Source: Pseudobdellovibrionaceae bacterium (GTDB lineage Bacteria; Bdellovibrionota; Bdellovibrionia; Bdellovibrionales; Bdellovibrionaceae). Taken from it: DNA of 64,000 nucleotides. A model generated the notes under the pieces. The model worked only from the letters and a program-made list of their open reading frames with translations, was not told the DNA's origin and made no database searches. The position numbers were made by a program, and so were the translations under genes. The stretch is taken from the NCBI GenBank assembly GCA_019637955.1, contig JAHBUS010000001.1:62001-126000 (forward strand), in the 5' to 3' direction. This document shows, in pieces, positions 24,863-32,780 of the stretch (position 1 is the stretch's first letter; the number at the start of each line of letters is the position of its first letter).

Positions 24863-25679
24863 TCGTCTTTGAGTTCAGCTTTTGGGTGAACTCCGCCCAA
24901 AAAGAAGGATGCTCGGTCTTCATCATCCGGTCCCAGACCGAAAAGAACAAGCCATAATTCCATCTGAAAAAACGGTGGTGCTGGGCGTGGTGCAAACCGC
25001 TGATCACCCAATTACCCCACCCGTGCACGGCCGCCGAGCGCGGTAAAACTTCAAAGCCCAAATGGTTCGTGATCGCAGAAACCGTCATCAACGTGAGATG
25101 CACCAAAATGTGCACGGGATGCAAAGGCAGAATCAACACGATGAGCGGGATCGCGGCGGCATTGATCGCGGACTCAACGGGGTGAAACGAAAACGACGCC
25201 CACGGCGAGGGGTGCAGCGATTCGTGGTGCACGCGGTGAAAACGCCGGTACACCGACGGCAGATGCAGCCAGCGGTGCGTCCAATAAAAATAAGTGTCGT
25301 GCAAAACCAGAAGCAACACCGGTCCGATCACGAAAAAATAAAACCAGCCAAACTCATCGAACCGCAAGTAGATCCGGGTCCAACCGAGCTGCCACAGCAC
25401 CCCGAGCCCCACACCAAAGACCGCGAAGACCAAACCCGAGACGAGACTCCATTTGATTTCGAACAGCTGCTCCGCGCGTCCCGGCAGGCGCGCGTAGATC
25501 CGGCGCGAGGGGGCCACTCCCCGCCGATAAAAAGCCCACCAGAAGGGCGCCACCATCAAAAAATAACGAAACAGCACGAAGAACAGAACAACGCCCGCCG
25601 CCGCCAGCAAAGCCTCGGGCGAGCGCAAATCAACGGGGATGTAGCTTTCAAAAGATTCAAAGTGCGACGGGCCCGTCAT
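24852..25679 (-). CDS. Membrane fatty-acid hydroxylase / sterol-desaturase family protein
   Basis: A 275-residue integral membrane di-iron enzyme. The three His boxes are complete: 'HDTYFYWTHRWLH', 'RRFHRVHHESLH' and 'SGLHHAQHHRFFRWNYG'. Four or five hydrophobic segments surround them. Family members hydroxylate or desaturate fatty acids, sterols or carotenoids; the bacterial short forms are often linked to lipid or carotenoid modification. No substrate genes lie nearby. The ATG overlaps the stop of the upstream gene by four bases (25676-25679), and its 3' end overlaps arfB by 11 bases, so this is a tight three-gene operon. Confidence 0.9.
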   Translation of the reverse strand: MTGPSHFESFESYIPVDLRSPEALLAAAGVVLFFVLFRYFLMVAPFWWAFYRRGVAPSRRIYARLPGRAEQLFEIKWSLVSGLVFAVFGVGLGVLWQLGWTRIYLRFDEFGWFYFFVIGPVLLLVLHDTYFYWTHRWLHLPSVYRRFHRVHHESLHPSPWASFSFHPVESAINAAAIPLIVLILPLHPVHILVHLTLMTVSAITNHLGFEVLPRSAAVHGWGNWVISGLHHAQHHRFFRWNYGLFFSVWDRMMKTEHPSFWAEFTQKLNSKTNVS

Positions 25680-26251
25680 GGCGACTTGGGTTTGGGACTG
25701 GCCGTGGGCTTGGATTTCGAAGCGCCCGGAGTGGGCGTCGGCGTCGACGTCTGCAGCTCATGCGCGGGGTTCATCTTGCAAAGGGCGATGACCGCGTTCG
25801 CGTGCGCGACGTAGTCTTCGCGTTCATCCAAGATGTCGTTGACCGTGGGCTCATCTTCCAGGACCGAGGGCGGAAAGGGCGCCCGGCGAAAGTAAGCATC
25901 GATCACTCGCAATTCATGAATGTCTTTGGCCGGCGCGATATTGCGGTAATAGCAGTCGCAGGTTTTCGCGGGATTTTCACCAGGCCCCGCATCGTCGGGA
26001 TAGATCTTGATGGCCTGCTCGCGAAAACGAACGCAGCCGATTTTGGTTTTGTTGGCAAAATCGTCGTACTCTTTTTGCGTCGATTTCGGGTACAAACCGC
26101 GAAGGTCCAAGACCTCGGGCTCCTCGACTTTTTTGGAGGGTTTGGCCCCTTGGTTTTGTAAGATCACCTGCGCGCGCGCGGGCCCCACGCTCAAGCTCCA
26201 AGCGCAAAGAACAAAGCCTAAAATTAAGCGCGGCGGCAGTCGCACGGTCAC
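25676..26251 (-). CDS. Exported protein with Pro/Thr/Lys-rich tail, unknown function
   Basis: A 191-residue protein with a signal peptide (1-28, 'VLCAWSLSVGPARAQV'). The central part (about 45-150) is helical, with a C-x-C pair in 'NPAKTCDCYYRNIA' and further Cys in 'IGCVRFRE' and 'ALCKMNP'. The last 28 residues are a disordered Pro/Thr/Ser/Lys stretch ('TPTPTPGASKSKPTASPKP'). I do not recognise a family. It is the first gene of the operon with the fatty-acid hydroxylase and arfB, overlapping the former by four bases. Periplasmic location is likely. Confidence 0.72.
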   Translation of the reverse strand: MTVRLPPRLILGFVLCAWSLSVGPARAQVILQNQGAKPSKKVEEPEVLDLRGLYPKSTQKEYDDFANKTKIGCVRFREQAIKIYPDDAGPGENPAKTCDCYYRNIAPAKDIHELRVIDAYFRRAPFPPSVLEDEPTVNDILDEREDYVAHANAVIALCKMNPAHELQTSTPTPTPGASKSKPTASPKPKSP

Positions 26252-26310
26252 CTCGAAAATAGGCTAGTCAAGATTCTGGGCGGGGTCAACAACCCGAACC
26301 CGTCAACGGC

Positions 26311-27402
26311 TTAGCGCCGGCCGCTGGTGGGCGTGCGGCCGCCGCCGGTGCTGCGGATATCTCCGTACGCTTGCAGGGTGCGCGCATTTCGCGAGCATTT
26401 GCCGGCGGTCGGGACGATTTCGGCGAAGGTCGCGGGGTTGTGAGCGACACCGCCGATGGCGATGTCAATGTGCAAGTGAGGAGCGTAACCGCTGTTGGGA
26501 CTGATGTTGGCCATGCCGGTGCCTTTCGACACGCACGAGCCGGTGGAAGGCAGCGGACTGCGGTCCAAGTGCCGGTAGGCCGAAACGCAATTGCGAGCCG
26601 ACCCCATCGCCTTGGGACACTGCTTGTGATCCATGATGATCGTAAAGTTGGTGCGGCCGCCCGCATTCACCACGCGGCGGATTTTTCCGTCGGCCACGGC
26701 TTTGACCTGACCTCCACGTGTGCGGCGGATGCCGGCGGTGGGATTCATGTCCAAACCCGCGTGCACGCCGCCGCGGCGGTACCTCGCGCGGCTCGAACCA
26801 AAACAAGAGGTGACGCGAGGATTGTCGAGCGGAGGACCGAAACCCGAGTCGCTGCCGCAGCTCCCCGCCATCGGCGTTCCGCTCGCGGGCGTCGACGTGA
26901 CGTCTCGCGATGCGCCCGGCGTTCGTGAGTCTGCTGAAGGGTTCGGCGCGCGCGAGGCCAAAACCGTGGTCCCGGCGTTGGCGGGAGCGGGCTCATTGGC
27001 CGCCGCCGCGGGCGTGCTGGCCGCCGGCGTTTGCGTGGCCGCACTCGGCGACGTGGCCGTACCGGTCGCGGGCGTGTTTTTCTTTCCCATCATGCCCAAG
27101 ACGGCCGGGAGCATGGCGCCCGCCATTTGCAGCATCATTTGATTTTGCGTGTTGGGCGTGGGGCTTGGGGTCGCCACGCTTACTGCGGGCGGAACATAAA
27201 GAGTGGGATGGTATTGGTTCACACCGGGTTGAGCATTGCCGTAAAGAGCGGTGGGCTGACCCGTGGCGGGGTCCACGGCGGCGCCGGTTCCCGCAACGGG
27301 AGCGTACGACCAAGAGCCGGCGTTGACCACGGGGCCAAACATCAGAACCGACACGATCACCATCGACATCGATCCTTTAAAAGCCTTTGTCTGTGTTTCC
27401 AT
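26311..27402 (-). CDS. Secreted M23 peptidase with shared N-terminal module
   Basis: A 363-residue exported zinc endopeptidase. After a signal peptide (1-27) comes a module of about 80 residues ('GSWSYAPVAGTG', 'VDPATGQP', 'YGNAQPGVNQYHP', 'QMMLQMAGAMLPAV') that recurs almost unchanged in the hydrolase at 28015-29067. A disordered Ala/Pro/Thr/Ser linker follows. The C-terminal catalytic domain is M23 (LytM type): zinc ligands in 'HAGLDMNPTAG' and 'PHLHIDIAIGG', plus 'AYRHLDRS'. It would cut peptide cross-links in peptidoglycan. Several Cys ('AGSCGSDSG', 'VTSCFGSS') fit an extracytoplasmic protein. AGGGGGAC precedes ATG 27402. Confidence 0.88.
   Translation of the reverse strand: METQTKAFKGSMSMVIVSVLMFGPVVNAGSWSYAPVAGTGAAVDPATGQPTALYGNAQPGVNQYHPTLYVPPAVSVATPSPTPNTQNQMMLQMAGAMLPAVLGMMGKKNTPATGTATSPSAATQTPAASTPAAAANEPAPANAGTTVLASRAPNPSADSRTPGASRDVTSTPASGTPMAGSCGSDSGFGPPLDNPRVTSCFGSSRARYRRGGVHAGLDMNPTAGIRRTRGGQVKAVADGKIRRVVNAGGRTNFTIIMDHKQCPKAMGSARNCVSAYRHLDRSPLPSTGSCVSKGTGMANISPNSGYAPHLHIDIAIGGVAHNPATFAEIVPTAGKCSRNARTLQAYGDIRSTGGGRTPTSGRR
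27107..27156. repeat. 50-bp exact repeat, copy 1 (inside M23 peptidase gene)
   Basis: This 50-base stretch is identical, base for base, to 28766-28815 and lies at the same place in the two paralogous genes (coding for the 'QNQMMLQMAGAMLPAV' part). The flanking few hundred bases are also very similar. Exact identity including third codon positions points to recent duplication or gene conversion. Confidence 0.9.
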
Positions 27403-27550
27403 GATGTCCCCCTAGAACGAACCCCGGTCAGTTGCTCGTTCTATTGGTTATACAAGACCCCTGCCAATTTTTGTCGCTTCTGGTTGCAGAAGGGCTCGGT
27501 TTCTTGTCGACAAATTGCCCAGGTGTGTAAATGGATCGACAGTGATTTTC

Positions 27551-27577
27551 AAAAAATCACGTCTTGAAATGAGACGT
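27551..27577 (-). terminator. Intrinsic terminator of the 27583-29067 operon
   Basis: Read on the minus strand, ACGTCT, a seven-base loop and AGACGT form a perfect six-base stem followed by GATTTTTT, immediately after the last gene. An alternative hairpin, GTGATTTT paired with AAAATCAC (27543-27560), overlaps it. Confidence 0.65.
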
Positions 27578-27582
27578 TTCGA

Positions 27583-28011
27583 TCAGAGTTCGGTTTTGCC
27601 GTCGTACTGTTTGCGCATTTTCTTTTCCATGTCGTCCAATTCTTTGGCCTGGCTTGGCGACATCTCGCGCAGAATCTCCCCGTAGAGCTTCGCATCGCGG
27701 TCCTTCATGTCGGGAAGGTGCACCGAGATCTCTCCCGACTTATCAAAACTCAAGAGTCGGCCCGCGAGATGGAGAACTTTTTTATACTCCAACCGGCGCA
27801 CCTTTGCATCGGCGGAGTATTTGTAGCTGGCCACTTCGCGGCCCCACTCCGAACCCGCGAGCTCCTCGCTCTTGTCGGCCATCCGCTCGAACTGATCCAC
27901 GCGGTCGCAGAGTTTACAGACCGAGACTTTCTTTTCGGTTTGCTGAAGAATGGGATTCTTCGACCAAGCCGGCGCCGACACCATCAACAAGAGAGAAAAC
28001 ACAAACTTCAT
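27583..28011 (-). CDS. Small exported protein downstream of the CHAP-like hydrolase
   Basis: A 142-residue protein with a signal peptide (1-17, 'LLLMVSAPAWSKNP'). The mature part is charged and helical, with one C-x-x-C pair ('VSVCKLCDRVDQFERMAD') shortly after the cleavage site, and a terminal 'LDDMEKKMRKQYDG'. The C-x-x-C could bind metal or form a redox disulfide, but there is no thioredoxin fold. Its ATG lies three bases after the stop of the CHAP-like hydrolase gene, so it is co-transcribed and could be a partner or immunity/chaperone protein for it; that is an inference. A terminator follows directly. Confidence 0.72.
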   Translation of the reverse strand: MKFVFSLLLMVSAPAWSKNPILQQTEKKVSVCKLCDRVDQFERMADKSEELAGSEWGREVASYKYSADAKVRRLEYKKVLHLAGRLLSFDKSGEISVHLPDMKDRDAKLYGEILREMSPSQAKELDDMEKKMRKQYDGKTEL

Positions 28012-28014
28012 GGC

Positions 28015-29067
28015 TTACCTGCTATTTCTTTTTGCTCGGGGCCGTGCGGCCGAGCCGCCGCCGATCATCGAGCCCGTGAAAGGTCCGCATTTTGCCAGAG
28101 GTCCCGCCGCGATCTTGGCGGGATCGGGAACGTAGCATCCCTCCAACTTTCGAGCACCCCGCGTGTACTCATCGATCGGACGGTAGTCAGAAAAGAACGA
28201 CCAGTACTTGTTATCACTGCCTAAGACTTCGATGTGGCCGTGCTTGGCATTTCGCCCTCCACCATGACCACTGTAGACACGGATGACTCCTTGAGTTTTG
28301 CATTTGCTTCGATCGTCAACAAATCCCGCGCGCTTGAGGCTCCCATTGCGGTGGGCGTCGATCGCGGAGCCGCCAGTGATGATCCCGCGCAGGCAACCCT
28401 CGTTCTTATTGAGCGCCTTGGCAATGAAGGCCTTGACGGCTCGGTAACACATCCCGGACCCCGCATTGAGGCCCATTCCGGACGCGGCGGTTTTGGCCAA
28501 AGCTTCCATGATATCGCCGCTCGGCGGGGAACTCTGCCCAGGCCCTGTCGGCGTTCCGGGGTCGCGCTCCTCGTCTTGAGTTCCCCGGTAAGGGCGGTTG
28601 GCGGAAGATGCGGGCGCGTCTGCCGCCGTTGAACTCGAAGGGCCTCCACTGGGGGACGAAGGCGCCGAGGCCGGCGTTTGCGATCCTGGATTGGAGGCCG
28701 TGATGGGGTTCGTGCTCGCGCCGGTCGCAGGCGTGTTTTTCTTTCCCAGCATTCCCATGACCGCGGGGAGCATGGCGCCCGCCATTTGCAGCATCATTTG
28801 ATTTTGCGTGTTGGGTGTCGGGCTGGGAGTGGTGGCCGTGACCGGCGGCGGAACGTAGATGGTCGGATGGTATTGATTCACGCCGGGCTGGGCATTGCCA
28901 TAGAGCACCCGGGGCTGACCGGTCGCGGGATCCACCGCACTGGTTCCGGAGCTGGCCACGGGCGTATAAGACCAGGAACCTGCGTTCGTCATCGACGGCT
29001 CAAGAATCAAGAGCGATGCGAAGAGCATCGACAAGATTCGTTTTTGACTGAGCGCACGGCGACCCAT
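28015..29067 (-). CDS. Secreted CHAP/NlpC-like hydrolase with shared N-terminal module
   Basis: A 350-residue exported protein whose residues about 28-110 are nearly identical to those of the M23 peptidase at 26311-27402. After a Ser/Pro/Ala-rich linker the C-terminal 150 residues are different: 'GSGMCYRAVKAFIAKALN' provides a Cys at the head of a helix and 'NAKHGHIEVLGSDNKYWSFF' a His on a strand, the order of catalytic Cys and His in CHAP and NlpC/P60 amidases or endopeptidases. 'GSAIDAHRNGSLKRAG' between them is also typical of CHAP folds. It should cleave peptidoglycan. GGGGGAA precedes ATG 29067. It heads an operon with the small protein at 27583. Confidence 0.78.
   Translation of the reverse strand: MGRRALSQKRILSMLFASLLILEPSMTNAGSWSYTPVASSGTSAVDPATGQPRVLYGNAQPGVNQYHPTIYVPPPVTATTPSPTPNTQNQMMLQMAGAMLPAVMGMLGKKNTPATGASTNPITASNPGSQTPASAPSSPSGGPSSSTAADAPASSANRPYRGTQDEERDPGTPTGPGQSSPPSGDIMEALAKTAASGMGLNAGSGMCYRAVKAFIAKALNKNEGCLRGIITGGSAIDAHRNGSLKRAGFVDDRSKCKTQGVIRVYSGHGGGRNAKHGHIEVLGSDNKYWSFFSDYRPIDEYTRGARKLEGCYVPDPAKIAAGPLAKCGPFTGSMIGGGSAARPRAKRNSR
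28766..28815. repeat. 50-bp exact repeat, copy 2 (inside CHAP-like hydrolase gene)
   Basis: Identical over 50 bases to 27107-27156, at the matching position of the paralogous gene. The two copies are in direct orientation about 1.66 kb apart, so recombination between them could delete or swap the catalytic ends of the two hydrolases. Confidence 0.9.
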
Positions 29068-29197
29068 TTGTCATTCCCCCAAAGGCAGACCCTTTTCTTT
29101 TCGACAGGTTGTCCTTTTGTCCAAAGGGGGGACGCGCCGATTTTCATGCAAATGTCTCGGCTTGAGACGCGCGCGCTTCTGATTTACGCTTAAACCC

Positions 29198-29812
29198 ATG
29201 AGCACGCTTGGATTTTTGTCCCAAATCAAATGGATCGAATCGAATTTTACCGAAATCCTGCCCAGTTCCGAGGTGGCGCTCGATCTTCGTTACGCCACCG
29301 CCGAGAACTTCATGCACGCCGATCTCTATGCGGGATTTGACCGCTGTTTTCTGCATCCCGAAGCGGCGGCCCGCTTTGCCCGCGCCTGCGCCACGCTCAA
29401 GGCGCGTCATCCTGACTTGCAGTTTCGCATTTGGGATGCGCTGAGACCGCAGTCGGTGCAGGCACGGATGTTCGAACACTTGCAAGGCACTCCCTTCGAA
29501 ACTTACGTCGCCGCTCCCCTTCCGGGATCAATGCACAACTTCGGGATCGCGCTGGATCTCACGCTGCAAACCAAAGACGGCCGGAAGCTCGACATGGGCA
29601 CCGACTTCGACGACTTCGCCGACCTGGCGCAGCCCCAAAAGGAAGAGCATTTCTTGGCGACCGGCGAACTTTCGCGGGAAGCGTTTGCCAATCGCCTGCT
29701 CTTACGCAGGCTTCTCGAGGAGCAGGGTTTTCGCGTGCTGCCGCACGAGTGGTGGCACTTCAACGCGCTCCCTTCGGATCAAGTCTACGGACGATTCCCG
29801 ATGCTCCGCTGA
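29198..29812 (+). CDS. D-alanyl-D-alanine dipeptidase (VanX/DdpX family)
   Basis: A 204-residue zinc peptidase of family M15D that splits the dipeptide D-Ala-D-Ala. The zinc site is complete: 'GSMHNFGIALDLTLQ' (S-x-H-x-x-G-x-A-x-D) and 'VLPHEWWHFNAL' (E-x-x-H). 'RIWDALRPQSVQARMF' carries the Arg that stabilises the transition state. No signal peptide is seen, so it acts in the cytoplasm, probably recycling D-Ala-D-Ala taken up from degraded peptidoglycan rather than giving vancomycin resistance, since no vanHA genes are near. A weak -35/-10 pair (TTGAGA 29162-29167, TACGCT 29185-29190) would place transcription start close to the ATG, and no ribosome site is visible. Confidence 0.9.
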   Translation: MSTLGFLSQIKWIESNFTEILPSSEVALDLRYATAENFMHADLYAGFDRCFLHPEAAARFARACATLKARHPDLQFRIWDALRPQSVQARMFEHLQGTPFETYVAAPLPGSMHNFGIALDLTLQTKDGRKLDMGTDFDDFADLAQPQKEEHFLATGELSREAFANRLLLRRLLEEQGFRVLPHEWWHFNALPSDQVYGRFPMLR

Positions 29813-29864
29813 TCCATTCTGAGACAAGACTTCAGTCTTGCGCCGTTCTGCCGAAAAGAAACCC

Positions 29865-30989
29865 ATGGGGAAGAGAACTCAGTTTTCTTTTTTGCTTTCG
29901 CTTTTGGCTCTCGCCATCCTTCCCCTATTCCAGAACTGCTCCGAAGTGAAGCTGGCCGAAAAAGCCGAAGTCAAAAGCATCGAGCTTCCGTCAGGCGTGC
30001 CGACCATCGCGAGTTTTGGCGGCTGGGCGCGCGCCACGCCGATGACGACGGTTTGCGAGAACAATCAGGCCAAGTGTGATCACTGGCGCACCGATCCCGA
30101 CACCGTGGGGCTCACCTACGAATGCAGCACCGCTTCGTCAACCGGCGCGCACAACGGCGTGTGGACGACGATCTCGAGCGCGAACGGCGCCGTCCCGACC
30201 AACTATCCCGATGCCTTGGGCGCCTGCGTGCGCAACTGCAATGCGGCCTTTCAGGACAGCTCGCTCGAAGATCTCGAAAGCAAAGGACTGGCTTGTCGAT
30301 TTGCCGTTCGCGGAACGCTCTCGGACTTTCCGTTCGAGCATCGCAACACGTTCTTGGATGTGGGCAGTCTCTCCTACCATGTCGATGCCGAACTCTTGCC
30401 TTGGAATGAAATTTGGAGTTGGACGCTCTCCCGCTTCAATGCCTGGGCCAAAAAGAGCTCACTCACGACCGAGAACCTGATGCGCATCAAAAAGTACAAC
30501 TACCATATCGCCTATCCCGAATCGAACTGGCTCTCGACCGAAGAGGTCTTTCACGAAAACTTTCCGGCGAAGCTCGCGGACAATGATCCGACGCTCAAGG
30601 GCCGCCTGATCAATTACGACGCCAGCACGGGGCGCGGGACGGGCTGGGCCTGCTTGATCAATACCAATAAGCGTTTGAAGGTGCGCGTGTGGGCCGCTTC
30701 GGCGGACGACGAACACGCCCTGCTCACCGAGACCGAAACCAACATGGCCGCCGAACAGGCGATCAATGACGAGTGTCAGAGCATTCCGGGCGCGAAGTAC
30801 AAGTTTGAGTTCCAGCTTTCACCGTCAACGCTGGCGAGTCTCAATGCGGGACTCGGCTTCTGCCGCAACAAACTCGAAGTCACCGTGACCTATTTCGATG
30901 CCGGCGGTGTCGAAAAGATCTTCACGATCCAAGACCGGCTCTCGCTGTCTGGCGCGATCGAGCTGCCGAACAAATGTCCAACCTTCTAA
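29865..30989 (+). CDS. F-Q-N-C lipoprotein of unknown function
   Basis: A 374-residue exported protein. The signal sequence ends 'ALAILPLFQNCSEVKL', with Cys as the presumed lipid-modified residue but an F-Q-N-C lipobox in place of the usual L-A-G-C. The mature protein starts with a segment containing paired Cys ('TVCENNQAKCDHW', 'YECSTASSTGAHNGVW') and continues with mixed strands and helices; the last third looks like a beta-sandwich. No family is recognised. The start is ATG 29865; an upstream TTG is less likely. Two further lipoproteins with the same lipobox follow in the next operon, 84 bases away, suggesting a shared machine on the cell surface or in the periplasm. Confidence 0.78.
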   Translation: MGKRTQFSFLLSLLALAILPLFQNCSEVKLAEKAEVKSIELPSGVPTIASFGGWARATPMTTVCENNQAKCDHWRTDPDTVGLTYECSTASSTGAHNGVWTTISSANGAVPTNYPDALGACVRNCNAAFQDSSLEDLESKGLACRFAVRGTLSDFPFEHRNTFLDVGSLSYHVDAELLPWNEIWSWTLSRFNAWAKKSSLTTENLMRIKKYNYHIAYPESNWLSTEEVFHENFPAKLADNDPTLKGRLINYDASTGRGTGWACLINTNKRLKVRVWAASADDEHALLTETETNMAAEQAINDECQSIPGAKYKFEFQLSPSTLASLNAGLGFCRNKLEVTVTYFDAGGVEKIFTIQDRLSLSGAIELPNKCPTF

Positions 30990-31073
30990 ACTCTGAACCA
31001 GAGTGAGAATCTCGCGCGTAACGCCTTAAGTCTAGTCAGGAATTTCCGAAAAGAAGGTATGGGGAATCAAGCC

Positions 31074-32780
31074 ATGCGCTTCGCTATTTTCTTTTTGTTC
31101 GCCGCTGTCATCGGGCTGCCGTCGCTCACGCTCGCCGCACCCGCGGAAGAGCTGCGGCTGTTTCAGCGTTGCTACGTGCACTTGACCGGCAAACCGATTC
31201 CGCTGGGCGATGCCCGTATCAACAAGCTCAAGACCGCGCAGACCACCGCGCTCAAAGAGTGCTACGCGCTTTTGGACAACGCCAAGCTGCAAGCGAATGG
31301 CCGCCCCAAACTTGACACCGAAGAGAGCCGCCAGGTTTTGCGCCAGTTCTTTCACTTCACCCGCTCCTGGCTTCCCAACACCGCGCAAGAACAGATTGCG
31401 GGCTTCTCGGTGGAATATCTCTGGGGCACGGTCGACACGTTTGACATGAATGCCCCCGCCTACGCGATGACTTACTACGCTTTACGCGAAGGCGCCAAGT
31501 ACTCGGACCTTCTGCGCGGGAACCGGGGTTTCGAATCGATCCGCGAATACGACAATGAGACGCGCATGCGCCACGGTGTGAATCAAACCAACGTCACCCG
31601 CTACCTTCAAGGCGACAATTCGGACTACGCGCGACGTTTTCAACCGAATGTCTTCGCCTTTCGTTACTCGGGTCCCTTGCTCGAGGGCAACTACGACACT
31701 TTCCGCTACACCGACGTGAACAACACCATGGAAGTTCCGAACTACCATTCAACCTTGGTGACGCTCCCGCGCACGCCGATGGGAGAACTGGCCGGCATTG
31801 TTCCCGACACCCGTAACTTCGCGGCCCCGAACTTCACCCTCGATCCTTTCAACAACGCGTTCGTGAACGAACGGCGTGGCGATCTTCTTCCGGACGTGGA
31901 CCGAACCCGCAACATGTACCAGGGTTTCGGCGGAGGCGTGATCGGTGATCCCGTGTTCTTCATGTTGAACTCGGGTCACCCGGTCGGCACCCTCTTCAAT
32001 GGCTCGTTTAAACTGCCACGCCGCTGGTCGCAGACGGTTCAAAACATATTCCTTTGCATCGACCCCACTTTGCGCAAACCCGTTCGCAGCAAAGACGTCA
32101 CGTCCATGGTGATCACGACCTCCAACCGCGCGGCCGACGAGGCCGCCAACTGGGAGAGCATCCCGGGCTTCCGCAAACAGTCCAGCTGCATGCAGTGTCA
32201 TGCCTCCCTCGATCCGATGGCCAGCACCGCGCGCAACCTGATCATCGCTTCGAGCGATTGGGGCTCGCACTTGGACAACACAACCGCCTCCGCCGGCGAC
32301 GGAACCAAGAACACGATTTTCATTTCAAGTTTCACCCCGAACTCGTCGGTGACTTTGATTCGCGATTGGCCCAGCTACGCCGCCGAGACGAACGCCCTCA
32401 CCAAAATGCCGATCTACGCGCGCACGGCGCCCACCGGCGCCCTTCGCTACCGCACCTCCGAAGGTGAGCTGGTGAGCACGCCGGTCGCCAACATGGAAGA
32501 GCTTGGCAACGCGATCGCCAGCCAGGATGATTTCTACCGCTGCACCGCCAAGCGCTACTTCTACATGTTCACCGGCGTCGACGTGAACCTCTTCGACCGC
32601 CGCGATCCCGTGAATGAAGCTTTGAATTTGCAGATGGATGAGCGCGCCGTTCAACGCCGCGACCTGATCCAAAGCATGGCCGACGAGCTTCGCAAGACGC
32701 AGTCCATTCCGAACATGCTGAAGGTCATCTTGCGCTCGCCGACTTATTTGGACTTGAATTACAAACAGGGGGCCCAATAA
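31074..32780 (+). CDS. Exported haem-motif protein (DUF1588/DUF1592-like)
   Basis: A 568-residue protein with a signal peptide ('LFAAVIGLPSLTLAAPAE'). At residues about 372-376 lies C-x-x-C-H in 'SSCMQCHASLDPMASTARN', the haem-attachment motif in the context C..CH..[IL]DP that is typical of the DUF1588/DUF1592 group paired with DUF1501/DUF1552 proteins in Planctomycetes and other bacteria. Whether haem is really bound is not shown by sequence. Large parts are rich in Asn, Tyr and Arg, as in big periplasmic proteins. ATG 31074 fits a normal signal peptide; ATG 31059 is an alternative. Its stop overlaps the next ATG (TAATG), so it is translationally coupled to the Tat-exported protein. Confidence 0.78.
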   Translation: MRFAIFFLFAAVIGLPSLTLAAPAEELRLFQRCYVHLTGKPIPLGDARINKLKTAQTTALKECYALLDNAKLQANGRPKLDTEESRQVLRQFFHFTRSWLPNTAQEQIAGFSVEYLWGTVDTFDMNAPAYAMTYYALREGAKYSDLLRGNRGFESIREYDNETRMRHGVNQTNVTRYLQGDNSDYARRFQPNVFAFRYSGPLLEGNYDTFRYTDVNNTMEVPNYHSTLVTLPRTPMGELAGIVPDTRNFAAPNFTLDPFNNAFVNERRGDLLPDVDRTRNMYQGFGGGVIGDPVFFMLNSGHPVGTLFNGSFKLPRRWSQTVQNIFLCIDPTLRKPVRSKDVTSMVITTSNRAADEAANWESIPGFRKQSSCMQCHASLDPMASTARNLIIASSDWGSHLDNTTASAGDGTKNTIFISSFTPNSSVTLIRDWPSYAAETNALTKMPIYARTAPTGALRYRTSEGELVSTPVANMEELGNAIASQDDFYRCTAKRYFYMFTGVDVNLFDRRDPVNEALNLQMDERAVQRRDLIQSMADELRKTQSIPNMLKVILRSPTYLDLNYKQGAQ

